A DNA stretch of 64,000 nucleotides from Melampsora larici-populina 98AG31 (taxonomy: Eukaryota > Basidiomycota > Pucciniomycetes > Pucciniales > Melampsoraceae): contig NW_006768788.1 of NCBI RefSeq assembly GCF_000204055.1, forward strand, positions 509,115 through 573,114, in the 5' to 3' direction. A program made the position numbers and the translations under genes. The notes beneath the pieces are model-generated. The model was not told where the DNA came from. It saw only the letters and a list, made by a program, of their open reading frames with translations, and did not search any database. Shown here piece after piece: positions 10,621 to 22,862 of this stretch (its first letter is position 1; every line of letters starts with the position of its first letter).

Positions 10621-13548
10621 TCATATTACACAGTAAGGATCCCTGTGATAGAGTTGCTGTGATGGAATGCATTCCACAGGGAACCCCAAATATTCTTCTG
10701 ATCCTTGAATCTTTGTTCTTAAGGTATTGTTCCAAAAACTCAAAAGATTCAGGACAGCTTTCTTTGGTGTATAATGCCTGTCTTGTATGTGAATGTTGAA
10801 CATCAATGTAGGATTGTCTAGTATGATCGAATCAGATGTGTCTATCTGTCCAAAAAGAAAGAGATCTGGATGGTTTTTGGGTTGGAAATCTATCTCTAGC
10901 CATCTAGAATAGATTTTGTTGAGAAATTCCCATGCATCCATAAGCAAAACCTTAATTTGTTCCTCAGATAGTTCTTTCTTGTAAAAATTCCTGATTGCGC
11001 CCATATATGAAACAGTGATCTTGTACTGTGCAAAGCTGACTGCTTGAACAATCAAATTTATATTGGATGAATGTATTTTGATAGGTATATTGGCTGCAAC
11101 ATCATTGAGACTTTCATGAAAACTATTGTGATTGCTTTCCTTGTAACAAGATATTAGATCATGGATCAGCTTTTCAAAAAAGATGTGGACATGCTTGCAC
11201 ATCTGTCTGCCAATGCCTGTGTGGAACTGTGCTGCATCAGAAATGAGTAGAGGCTTCCTTTGTGATAAATCTTCTGCACTTCCAAGTGCAAGCTGCAACT
11301 TTCTTGAAAATTGATCTGCTCCCCAGAATACATCATTCCTGATTCCACTCCTTGAATACAATCCACCTTCTGTTGAACTAACATCAAGTTTGTATACTTC
11401 CATCAATATCTCCAAGTTGATGTTTTTTGGAATTCTTTTGTTCCCTTCTTTTATGGACCAGGTATGTGCAAGATACCAGATCAATGTGAATGGTAATGAA
11501 TCCACAGATCTGATGCCTTTCAGATATTTTAGCTGCCAACCAGGGATCATAATATCACACTCTGTCTGAAATCTTGTCAGCTTCCCAAATTCAAAATCTT
11601 GAGGTTCTGCAATCTTCCAATGAGCAAAAAGATTTTGCATGTACCTCCAACCATCATCTAGTAGATCCTGGAGTTTATCCTTCCCACTTCCATCATACTC
11701 AAACGCTTTGAGAATACCAAGAAAACTCATCACAATCCCATGACATGCATTCCTCAGTGCATAACTTAAAGCTTTGATTTCAGAATTGTCTTTACATTTT
11801 ACACTTATTCTCTTGTATATGTCATGGAACCAATCAAATATCTCATAGCAAAGAGTAAATGATCTGTTCACATTCATTATTCCAATACTTTGGGACAGCT
11901 TAAAGTTATCCTTCATTGTAGGTATATGGTATTGATCTTCCCCATCCAAATGCTTGATCAATGATGATGATCTATATCTCCCAGAAGTTTTTGTTGTCTT
12001 GGAAGTGTGAAGATTATCTTCAGCAAGATGACTTGAGCTTTCATTTGTATTTTTAAGGTCACCCTTTAGATTATTTCTGCTTTTCTTATTAGATATCTTT
12101 GACAATTTGGCGCTTGTGTTGGCCCATTTCCTCTTGCTTTGATCTAAATTCAGCTCATCATCTATCCTAAATGTGTTCTGATTTGTCATATATGATTCAT
12201 CTCCATTTGTGGGATTTTTCATGTAAGAATAGCCATTGAGTGCCGCAGTAAAATCATCCATTGACACAACAGCTTGGGGTCCTGCTGTAACTGAAGTGTC
12301 TTGAAGATGTGATTTTGATGGATTTTGATTTATATCCTTCTTGTCAGTGGGAATCAAAAGATCTTTTAAGTTTTTCTTACTGTTCAATTTCACATTATTT
12401 CCTATGGTTACTGTGTTAGGAATATAACCTGCTGGCCAGTGGCCGCCCTTTAAGTATGAACTGCTATACAGATCTGGACAGATATCTTCAAGCCAGGACT
12501 CCTCACGTGGTTCAAGTGATTCATAATCTACATAATGGTTGGAGTTAATTCCTGTTGGTATTTCAATCTCATGGGGATGTATTCCATGATCAAAAATGAC
12601 ATTGTTTGTTGAGCTTTCCTCTTGTAAGCCATGTCCATGTTGTACATAATCCAAGTATGGCTGGGCATATATAATTGGTCCATTGTGAGCTGAGCCTGTA
12701 TGGAGATTCTCTATTGGGCCTCTCAAGAGAGTTTCATGTTGATCGCCAGAAAAGGACTCTGTCAAAGATCCTGGGTTGCTGTTTGAGCTTGCCATATTTC
12801 CCTGTCTAATCTCTTGATATAATGGAATGACTTCTCTCTGGAGCAACATATCCTCTTGAGATGCTTCAAGATGTTCAACAGGTTCACTTGAGCCAATATT
12901 GCCGAAGGAGTTTGAATCATATGATTGAAGATGCATTTGGATGCTCTCAGGCCCTGAGGGGAAAACATCATAAGGTGTGTAAACATGAGTATTCTCTTCT
13001 TCTGTTAAAGAGGGTTGACCTGTGGGGTAAATGCTTGGAAAATGGGCTAGATTTCTTTGAGGATGTATATTGTTGAAAGTGCTTTCATATGTCCTGTAAT
13101 TCCCAAACCCATTATATTCCATTTGTGGAAGGTGTTGCCCTTGTTGTGAGGTGTACATACTAGAAAGTCCAGATGTAATTTGATGTGGGTTCTTTGGTGT
13201 CTTTCTCATCGAACCTTCCATTCTAGGGTTAAAATCTATCAATTGGATGTTTCCTTGATCAAATCCTCCTTTGCCATCACAGTGATGTTGATGATGGCCT
13301 ATTTCTTGATTTTGTCCAAAGGTAGATGGACCTTGCTGAAAACTTTGTCTAGAAGAAGGGTTTTTGGATGCTTCTATTCCAAATGCTGGAGTAAGATCAG
13401 GATGAGAATTTTGCACTCCTGGTAATTCATGTCTATATGATTGAAGTCCTGAACAGCTTTGAAAATTCCATAATCCTAAGATGATGATTGAAAAGAGTTT
13501 TGCTGGCCCCAAACAAAGCATGGTGACAGTGTATATGTAGGAGATCAT
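10621..13548 (-). CDS. Large unrecognised secreted-type protein with C-terminal repeat pair
   Basis: A single uninterrupted ORF. The frame opens at 13566 on TTG; the first ATG is at 13548 (975 residues), with another at 13521. The N-terminus has a hydrophobic core (M-L-C-L-G-P-A-K-L-F-S-I-I-I-L-G-L-W) followed by S-C-S-G, consistent with a signal peptide or anchor. Residues about 30-550 are polar, rich in Ser, Asn, Gln, His and Gly, and look disordered. The C-terminal 420 residues are predicted helical and contain two related units: one around V-M-S-F-L-G-I-L-K-A-F...L-L-D-D-G-W-R-Y-M-Q-N (about 605-640) and one around V-S-Y-M-G-A-I-R-N-F...L-L-M-D-A-W-E-F-L-N-K (about 845-880). I do not recognise the family. 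A secreted, lineage-specific protein is the best inference; an intronless gene of this length stands out here. Confidence 0.75.
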   Translation of the reverse strand: MISYIYTVTMLCLGPAKLFSIIILGLWNFQSCSGLQSYRHELPGVQNSHPDLTPAFGIEASKNPSSRQSFQQGPSTFGQNQEIGHHQHHCDGKGGFDQGNIQLIDFNPRMEGSMRKTPKNPHQITSGLSSMYTSQQGQHLPQMEYNGFGNYRTYESTFNNIHPQRNLAHFPSIYPTGQPSLTEEENTHVYTPYDVFPSGPESIQMHLQSYDSNSFGNIGSSEPVEHLEASQEDMLLQREVIPLYQEIRQGNMASSNSNPGSLTESFSGDQHETLLRGPIENLHTGSAHNGPIIYAQPYLDYVQHGHGLQEESSTNNVIFDHGIHPHEIEIPTGINSNHYVDYESLEPREESWLEDICPDLYSSSYLKGGHWPAGYIPNTVTIGNNVKLNSKKNLKDLLIPTDKKDINQNPSKSHLQDTSVTAGPQAVVSMDDFTAALNGYSYMKNPTNGDESYMTNQNTFRIDDELNLDQSKRKWANTSAKLSKISNKKSRNNLKGDLKNTNESSSHLAEDNLHTSKTTKTSGRYRSSSLIKHLDGEDQYHIPTMKDNFKLSQSIGIMNVNRSFTLCYEIFDWFHDIYKRISVKCKDNSEIKALSYALRNACHGIVMSFLGILKAFEYDGSGKDKLQDLLDDGWRYMQNLFAHWKIAEPQDFEFGKLTRFQTECDIMIPGWQLKYLKGIRSVDSLPFTLIWYLAHTWSIKEGNKRIPKNINLEILMEVYKLDVSSTEGGLYSRSGIRNDVFWGADQFSRKLQLALGSAEDLSQRKPLLISDAAQFHTGIGRQMCKHVHIFFEKLIHDLISCYKESNHNSFHESLNDVAANIPIKIHSSNINLIVQAVSFAQYKITVSYMGAIRNFYKKELSEEQIKVLLMDAWEFLNKIYSRWLEIDFQPKNHPDLFLFGQIDTSDSIILDNPTLMFNIHIQDRHYTPKKAVLNLLSFWNNTLRTKIQGSEEYLGFPVECIPSQQLYHRDPYCVI

Positions 13549-16500
13549 GAGTGAATTATGGCTCAATAAGATAGTGTTGCGATCAAGACACCATTCTTTT
13601 TATGTTATAACCTACATATGAATCCAATGATCCAAAACATTTGACCAAGACGTGTAATCCAATATTTATTTCAGACATTTATACAATGCGACCAGTCCTG
13701 ACCAGTCCGTTAGCCGAGTATGATATATAAACATTTGAAGGCTCAGATCTGGTTTTACCCACCGGTGTTTTACCGGAGTTTGAAACCCACAGATGTTGAG
13801 CCCAAGTGGACCATAAAAAATACAAAAATAATCATCAAGCGCAGCGGATGAGTCTTGCGCTTCTAGTTCTTTACCATACATCAGCGCACATGCACGCATG
13901 CATCCAGATTTTTACATATCACATATGTACCTGAAAAAGGAAGCCATGCCCCCTTGAAAAACAAGCTGGAATGAGTTTTGAATGTTAGATCAAGCAAAAT
14001 AGTACCAGATTCTACACTGGACTTTCTTCCAAAGGCAATCAGGAGTTGGCTCGAGGGTATATCCACATATTTTTTGATCCCTCAGATAAATTAGGATGGA
14101 CGTGGAGTTACCAAGCCTGTCCGATCTACATGATCCTGATGAGAGACTCTAGATCAATTTTCTTGCTGACTTACGCATTCTAGGGATAAAAAAATGGGCT
14201 TCCTCTGCCACTTTGAGGGAAGTTTTCAGGTAGTTTATCACAGGCGGCTGTTATGGACCTCACCAGGAGTGTTCGATTTTCTGTTCCAAGATAGCGTCTC
14301 CTATGATATACCTGACACATTTGCAAGTTCCATCTCGAGACAGTAACATACAAGATACAAACTAAATACAAACTATCTACGAATATCAGTACGTGGCGAT
14401 CTCAATGTTCAACTTTGTCAGGATGTGAAAAGGGATGCATGTCCTAACGCTCTTCATGAAGCTTGGGCCAGGTCGATCATCTCAATAATTTTGGGACTTC
14501 CATCACTTTACAGCCTCAGTTGGGCTTTTCTGGTCGACTGAAAATTTTCATCGGGTGGGTAGTTTTGCATGTGTACCGTGACTTCGCTTACTGGATGTCA
14601 CTCGATTCGCGTGGGTTTTTGACGCTCATTTGCCAATTTACGTACATGATCCTTTCCTTGCTCAGGTATGTGGTTTAGATCCGGTAGTCGAGCGATTGGC
14701 TTGACCGTAATGCTTTGTGCGGAAAAGAGGCCTGTGTGTGGATCAACCGACATTTCAGATTGACGACAGCCGATTTATGAAGGTATGGCCATAAGGCTCT
14801 TGGTGGCCTCAATCGCTAACGCTAGGGTTTACAGTAGGCTAGAACTATGGCAGAACCTCCCGTTGTAATAGGCCACCAAATATCACGGCTTCCCTCCCCA
14901 GATGCCAAATTTTACGCCCAGCCTCGGGGACTTTTGTTTTTCGTGTGTATTATCCTCGAGTCAGGACCGCGCGAAGTACCTATGGGTAGTGATCATTCTT
15001 CAAACTGAAATATGAGGCAGCCGTGTGTGTCATGAGAAAAAGAGCGCTCCAGCTGAGCCTCTTCTTGCGGCCAAAACCCACCATACTTCATGGTCTCACT
15101 GGTAGTTTTTCGTAGTAAAGTCCTTGATTTCGACCAACATACCATAGTCTGGCAGTCGTAAATATCGCACATCGGATTCGTCGCCCAGCAGTCGATCGAG
15201 CTACTGATGAACAGAATCTTTTGTGTCAGGCCTCAGATCATCTCTGCATATATGTTTAGTAGCAAGGTATATTATCTTCAGACTAGGAGAAACAAAATTG
15301 CGCGAGAGTTGTTTTTCACAATCGAATCTCTTAGCTGGCAGTGTCTTCACTTTCCAGCACACACTCTGGTTTATGTGATTGGGGGGCAGATATTGCTCAA
15401 GAGGACGTCGAGTATGTATGCTTCCTCCGCAGACTCTTCACGCGTTTGAGATTCTCATTCTATAGGGCCTGTAAATTAATTCTTCACGATCGAATCATAT
15501 CAGAGATTACTTCAAAGACCGAATAAGAGTTATCATGCATTTTTTCGACTGAGAGTGCTTTTACATGCCGTCAAACCCATAGTCCTAATCACGCAAGTTC
15601 CGCTTATGTCGTTTCCCCTCATTCACTGTGGATACTACTTGATGTGAATGTGACCAACGGGGTGTTCACGTGTGAGGATTCCCTTGCACTCAGAAATTAG
15701 ACAAAAGATTCCCTACTGCCAGTGCTACCGTAGACTATGTACAATTACAGGACTAATATTCTTACATCTGAGGAGCCAAAATTTATGGGTTAGATGAGAG
15801 CTCCCGTTTGATGTGCTGCATAATCCTAGGTGATGAGAGTGCAAGCCATGGTTTTTCCATTGCTCAGGTGCAGCGACATTGCTTATCAGACACAGATGAC
15901 TTGCGACATGTGGCACCAGATCTACCGTCATTGCTGGAACAATGCTGCTTACCACTGAGTTATCAGGTGATGCTCAAGAATATTGTCGTGGGCAAGCTCC
16001 GCAATCCATCTCATGAGTGAATGGGGGTGAATGATAGGGGTTCGGTGATTCTTCAATTGTGGGATGCTGTATATATGGTAAGGAAACTCGAATACCCATT
16101 TCATCCGAGGGAGACGGCCTCATGTAAGCAGGGAGTCAGAGAGAAGAATTTGTGGTTTGCTAGGATGTCAAGCACAGTGGTATTCATCAGAATCGATGTT
16201 TGAGATTCAAGGCTGCAGGAGTATACGACGGGGCGATAGGCAGGGCAGAGATGGTGATTGATGAACAAGCTGGCGCGATGTCAAGAAAAACTCAGAAGAG
16301 AAAGCAAGGTTGACGGAGTTCTCTGACGACAATTGTCAGGTCTCGATAGGGTCTCTGTTTGAGAGTCTGATTGATTGTTGATTTGAAAATCCTATTGCAT
16401 TATCTGATTACTTACCTTCAGACACACCCGTTTACTCTTGGGCTGAGAGTTGAGAAGACTGGACGGGTGAGATGTAACAGAGTACAAATTGAAGGAATGA

Positions 16501-18033
16501 CATGAAGTAGCAATGGTTCATAAGAAGGAGAAGGCAGAGTGAAAACAGCGTACAGCCAGGTTGAGACGGGATGCAAGAAAGAGGGAGAAAAAAAGCCTTG
16601 GAACGATTGAGTTGAGCCTATCCCTGACCACAGATGACCCACCGAGTTACGTGCTACCGTGAATACACAAATTAAAAAAACAAAGCTCGGTAGAGTCAAC
16701 GCCAACCCAATGCCGACTGCAGACGTGTTCCGAGTCGCGAGCTACCAGAGCAATTGGGGAGAATCCTGAGACGCGGTATAGGAGGGAATAATTCCTTCAC
16801 TATCCTTCTCAATGGATCTCTCAAAACGTCTATCGATTGCTCTAAAGTGTTGAACTTCTTTCATCTCAGTGTTTACTCAGGATTCATACTCTCACTCTCA
16901 CTCTCGCTCAATCGACTTTGTTCAAATCCAATCGATTCCCGATTGGTATCCTCCTCATTTCGGCCAACGACACTTGGATCATCACACTCTAGTCTTTTTC
17001 CTTGAAACCTGCTCATTTGCTTACCCGAGCCCAGGAGGAACTGAAGGCCGTCGCAGGTTGTGATAAGTCAACTTCTTAGCTTGCTGTCTGTCGTCGTGCG
17101 TCATCCTAGTCCTTCAATTTATTCCAGGTTTTCATATTCAAACCAGTTTATCACCTCTTGCTCCTTAGTGTCACAACCCCTTTGCAAGCTAAAGCTACTT
17201 CACACACTCCTTTCAACTTTCGTTCTTCGTCAGCCAGAAGCCCCTCGTCCTCCTCTCGCTCGCAATAAGGCGCAAGCGTGGTTTGTTTTCAAGGCATTTG
17301 CGGCTGATTCGAACCAATTCAGCCACCTCTTCTAAAAGTGCCCTTAGTCTTCAGTCTATCATCCAGTCTTCGCGACCTCCCCTCGATTTCAGCATTTCTC
17401 GCAAGCCTATTCGCCAACTTCAGTCAGTATCCAAGCAACTAGGACAAAGTAGGACACTTCTGCTGTTTTATGGTGCCTCAGTCTTCTTGCCTAGCTCAGT
17501 AAGTGTGTCCGTTTCCGTCTTCCGAGTCTCCTCTCAATTGCCGCCCCTTGGTTTGCATCATTTCAGCCTTATATGCCTCCCAATGCATGCATAGTTTGCA
17601 TCTACATAGACGCTCAACAAAAGTAATGAGGATGCGCTTGTGAGCCCCTATGAGGCACTAAAAATGATAGCGGGGCTGAAGCAATCAAACTACACATTTG
17701 TTTTTCAATGACTTATCCTACGAGACTTGTCTATCTGTTGGCTTTTGACGCATAGTCACATTATCTTTGGCTCCTGACCAAGCCAGAAGAGTGATAGCCC
17801 CAGCACTAACGACCCTTTCATCATATACTTTCCTGTTCCCTCTTTGACTAAGCTGCTCGATCCCTCCTATGTACTTATAATTTGCGTCTAATTCTTCTTC
17901 AAAATACTTTAGCTTGGCTCCTATCCCTCTCTGAGCTTGATCATCTTGGGAGTACCATCCAACGGTCTATCCGGGTTGCATCGAACGCCAAACTACTAGT
18001 TCGATTGGAGACCCCCGAGTCGTATACTATCAA
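13549..18033. other. Long gene-poor stretch and CON7-like gene leader
   Basis: I see no supported gene in 13.6-16.7 kb: ORFs are short, without splice continuity or recognisable domains. From about 16.75 kb the plus strand becomes C/T-rich (CTCTCACTCTCACTCTCGCTC near 16887) with several possible splice sites, which fits a long promoter and 5' leader, perhaps with leader introns, of the zinc-finger gene that starts at 18034. Confidence 0.4.
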
Positions 18034-20861
18034 ATGTCACATCAATCCAAACTGGATATGCAGCAACACGAAGCTTTCTTTTCTTTTACTGTTCCAGCTA
18101 ACGATTCTTCAGCCCCCGAGCCTCGGACGGATGATCACAACATCACTCCAGTTGCTCCAAAGAACGAATCCAACGAGGGCCAATGTGAACTGGGAATTGT
18201 CACGCAAACAGATCGCCCAGCTTTGCCTAGGACACCATCTGGATCAATATCCCCCGCAACCTTAGGGGACCGTCCCGGTACCGCCAATCAGTATCCCTTT
18301 ACCTTCCCATCTACCTCGAACAGCGACGTCAAAGAGCGAACCTCCATTGGAGGTACGGAGGATGTGAGCCCAGTTTCGGGTACATCAACAGGCTTCCCGA
18401 CGGATGAAGAGAACGTTCGTCGGAACAGTCGCCAGGGTCTCACTATCCTTACCGGTGCCGCTCCGGCGAAGCTGAGCCAACGAGCCTGTTTATTGGCTGC
18501 AGGCCCATCTCCGTTGGGTATGGCAAACCCAGAGAGCCCAGCAGAGCGATCAGGCGATTACCCTAGCCATGGTCCGTCCTTCTGTGGCTCTCAATACACC
18601 GACATCATCCCACAAACTGATCACTATTATGTTCGTCCGAATAGACATCGGAACCCATAATACAAGACCCATGACCGCTCCTGGTGCTGGATGGGCCGCC
18701 GGAAATTATAACCATGGCTATGACTACTCTTCTGCTAGTGCAGGTCTGTTTGGTGATGGAGGTTGGTCGATCAATTTCCATTATTATGCTGTATCGCGTT
18801 ACATATCGGTGCAGTCAGTCTATTGGGTCCCGATACCTTGAGCTGATACCTTGAGCTGAGGCTGATGACTGTATGATCCTCACTCCCTCCTCCTCGGCCG
18901 ATCCGATCCATCTTGAACAACACCGCATGCACCTCGCTTGTTCTTTCTCACCCATCTGAACGTCACAATACAAAATCCTCTCGAAGGCTATCACAACTCA
19001 TCTGGCCGAACATCATCGACCAACACTGATGGGTCAAATAATACTACTTCCACCCATACATCACCTGCGGTGGCCGAACCCAAGAACTCGGAAAAGCCCA
19101 CCAAACCAAGTCTACAGGCTCTCATCACTGTCAATAGCGTGGCTTCTAGAAAATCATCAATGAACCAGTCAATCGCACCCGATCAAGGGCAGTCTAGTCT
19201 TCTTTCACTGACCTCTCAGCTTACTCCACCCGGACGACAGTGTGAGCCCACACCACCAGGGCAACTAATGTACAGTTCAGCATCTCCGACTCTACATAGT
19301 ATATCTTTACCACCCGACCAGAATGCAAGTGGCAGTCCTTACCTTCATTCTAGCTCATCGCAGCAACCTTATCACATTGCTCGACCCAATACGCACGCCG
19401 GTACGTCAGCCTCGTTCGGCGAGCGACCCGACAGTTCATATGGTCCCCCCACTCCTCTCCACAGCGCCAATAGCCCAACCAGTCCCTTCGCTCTCACCGG
19501 TTACTCGGCAAACTCTCGTCCAGGGACTGCGAATGCTGCTGTGAACGTTCCAATGTATGGTGCCAGTTACGCAAATAGCCGGCCGGGCTGTTATGGGATC
19601 CCGAGGCTCAACATTCCGAGCTCTAATCCTTCTCAGCCACCCTCTAACAGCTCTTCTCCGGTCTATGGCAATGTACGAATGATATCGAATGGCTCTGATC
19701 ATTCACATGGCAATATCCAGCAGTCTAGTCTAATCCCCACAAATAACCAGACAAATCCCTATGGTGTTATGTCCTCTCATCCAATGGGATCAGTGGATGC
19801 TCCTAACCGAATGTATAACTTCAACATGCTGCCGGTAGCACCGAGAAAAAGGGCACGAAGACGGTACGATGAAGTGAGGCTCTGATTTCTGTTTGACTCT
19901 TATGTTGAAACAAAAAAATTGACGTCTTTTCTTCTAAACTAGATTGAGCGACTATATAGTTGCAGTTACCCCGGGTGTACAAAAGCTTATGGAACGCTGA
20001 ATCACTTGAATGCTCATATTACCATGCAAAAACACGGTCCCAAGAGACTCCCGCAGGGTAAGTACAGTCGTTCACTTGAGTTTGACTTGATGCTTACGAT
20101 TCGCCTTTGTCCTCATTTTTCCAGAGTTCAAAGAAATTCGGAAGGAGTGGAGAGCCCGAAAAAAAGCTGAAGCCGAAGCTCGTTCTGCTCCTTACAAGAA
20201 TGCACAACAGGCCCAGAAGAATCATCACAGTCATCACCATCACTCCCAGTTTCAGGCTCATCGACCGCTGACATCTTCCAGCTCCACCTCAAACTTGGCT
20301 GGTCAAGTTGGAAACCCCAACGCGCATACAATGAGCTTGATGGCAAATTCTTCACACCCCGGCATCTCTTACGGAAACATGACATCCAATCGTCCTCATA
20401 CGATGATGAGCTCCGGTCCCAGCTCTTCCGGAAACCTGATGAATATGGGTCAACTGCAGATGGGAAGAGTACTCTCAACGGGGTCGATCGATAATTCATC
20501 ACTTTCGACAAATATGATGACTATGCCTCACGGCTTCAGTCCAGATCTACTCGGTCCTCCTCTATCATCGGCGCCATCTTATTATGCTTCTTCTCCCTAC
20601 GCACCTTCATCACTCGGTTCATCTCAGCATTTATCGGGCCCTGCGAGTGCGCCTAGACATGCCTCGATGAACTATGGAACACACTTACGTGTCAACTCCA
20701 GTATGGGTACTGAGCGCAACAACTTACCACAACCGGATAACATGAGAAGCGTTTCAGATAATAGCAATATGCCAAATCGAAGTCCCCATGACTCCAAATC
20801 GATCATGAAGGATGATAAAAAAACAGTCACGGGCCAGTATCTTGTTACCGCCGCTCGATAG
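18034..20861 (+). CDS. CON7: CON7-like C2H2 zinc-finger transcription regulator
   Basis: Modelled exons: 18034-18571, 18645-18743, 18987-19873, 19943-20057 and 20125-20861, closing to 791 residues. The last three exons are well supported; the first two junctions (donors GTCCGT at 18572 and GTCTGT at 18744) are inferred from phase. The protein is long, Ser/Pro/Asn-rich and low-complexity except for a motif typical of fungal CON7 factors: basic R-K-R-A-R-R-R-Y-D-E, then Y-S-C-S-Y-P-G-C-T-K-A-Y-G-T-L-N-H-L-N-A-H, and on to EFKEIRKEWRARKKAEAEAR. The finger is C-x4-C-x12-H-x5-H at about residues 515-539, and intron 3 splits the basic part from it. In Magnaporthe CON7 controls conidium shape and appressorium-related genes; a nuclear regulatory role is expected here. 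A His run and Q/N-rich tail follow the finger. Confidence 0.85.
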
Positions 20862-22862
20862 TATCCTAGCACTACATTGCGCAAAACAAAAGACTAGAAA
20901 CATGCGACACATAACTTTACAGCCTTTCCAGCAGTCCAACATAATCATGGTCACGATTCAACACAATATATATATATATATACCTTGGCGGCGCGATAAT
21001 CGGTCAAGAGGTAGAAATATTCTTGACTGTTTCTTTTATTATTGGGGTATATCAGACTTTGGGTTTCTGTTTCTTTCCGTTCCTTCTATCTTATCAAAGG
21101 AACTTGCATATATAACATCATTTTTTCAAGCTGTTCCCTCGGAATTTGACTCCGACTAATTCATGTCAAGAATACCTACATATATCTTAATAATTCAAAA
21201 CTATGAAAAAAAGAAGAAAAACAGCGCTGAGTAGGAATGGACTAAAGGTATTCAGATAGTGGAAGAATTTGTTTACTTTTACATCAGTTTTTTTGTTTTC
21301 TTCGTTCCACCTCCGTTCACTTAGTTAAAGTCAAATTTGTCTTCTTCGAGCAGTCTTTCTAAAACTCACTTTTTTTACTTTGTTCTTGTGGGTGATTTTG
21401 GTTTTGGTCTCAGTGCAGTCAAAGGATTTATCACATTCTAGTTTTCTTGTGAATACATAATTAAAATATCACCCAGGGTGTAAACACAGCTCTTTTGAAC
21501 CCAACTTAATATAATTCAGTAATTGGCATTGTATGAGTGTTGTGAGTACCCGCAGGGGCACCATTCACACGCAAGATTGACAAACCTCTGAACTTGACAT
21601 TCACCTCTCAAAAGCTCCCACAGACCTCTTCTCGGCACTCGGTTGTAACTACTTGCTTCCTTCCTCCTGCCATGCTAGGAATGCCTTTCTGATATCCGAT
21701 GCTACTGTATGTTGACACCTTGTTGCAGAGTGTAGCGTGTGTTACATTGATAAAGAGCATCTTAACTCTACATTCTGACGCAGACCCGAAAAAAGCCCCA
21801 ACAGGCATTGAGTCCTTATTGTTAGAGTTGAGGGTTTAGAAAGTATTCATCATCCCACAGGCCAATCAACTTGAAGAAAATATGGCCTCTAACATGGTTT
21901 TGTACACCCTCAACTCCTTGGTGTGGTCAAGATGCGGATACAAGATATATGTTGTGGAGATCATGGTCTTTCTCAGATAATTGTATCTGATAATCCAAGA
22001 GTAGGTGCTGGCGATCGACACATGATCACATCTGTAGTCCAAATTTGGTAGTCTATTGGCTCATTCTTTGTATTTCTCTGCTTCCAACACATTTTTTCCA
22101 ACAATAGATCCGTTCTCTTGAGTAAGAGGTCTCACCTCAATCATCTAGCCATGTTTAACTTTGAGGGCGATACAAGATAATAAGATATATTTGTCCTTTG
22201 CAGTCTACGTAATCTTTTGGGCTGTCCTTTCAACTTGTGCCAGAGGTTCCACCAAGGTGCGATGTTGTGAAAACTCATCAAAACCCACATATGTAGGGAA
22301 AATGAGTCCTCTGAAGCCATCAAGCCGATCGCATTCAACAATTTGAAGTCATAGGTACGATTTGATACCCTCACTCATACACCAATTCATTTTGTCTTAA
22401 TTGCTTTGGGTTGGATGTTCTCGTGAATCCATGCTTATCATACAAAGAGGCATGGGCTGTAGCTGATCATCCATGTGAGTCAATTTGATATCTATGACTC
22501 AGGATGCAATTTCCTCTCGAAACTTTTCTGATACATAGGGCGATGACTGATCAAATTTTGGATTCTAAACCGCTGATCCCACCACGTGCAAAATATACGA
22601 TACAGAAACTCATCTTTTGAAGTGATGAGGATAAGTTGTAATCAAACAATAAACTTGAAATAATAATTATAATCGGAGGCTGCAGCTCCTTTTCACCAGA
22701 AACTAATTTTTGGAAGAGCAGAATAAGTCGCAATCACACAATCAGCTTGAGAAGATGGTCGTAATCGGAGGCTAGAGCTTCCTTTCCTGGAGCGTACAAC
22801 GCCTTTCAAGAAGGAAACATCGCAGAGTGAAAAAATGAGGCAATTTCGAACGGAGATTTGTC
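20862..22862. other. Intergenic, 2.0 kb
   Basis: 3' flank of the zinc-finger gene, including a (TA)n tract near 20968-20982, then sequence with no coherent ORF. The final part is the 3' flank of the expansin gene on the other strand. Confidence 0.5.
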
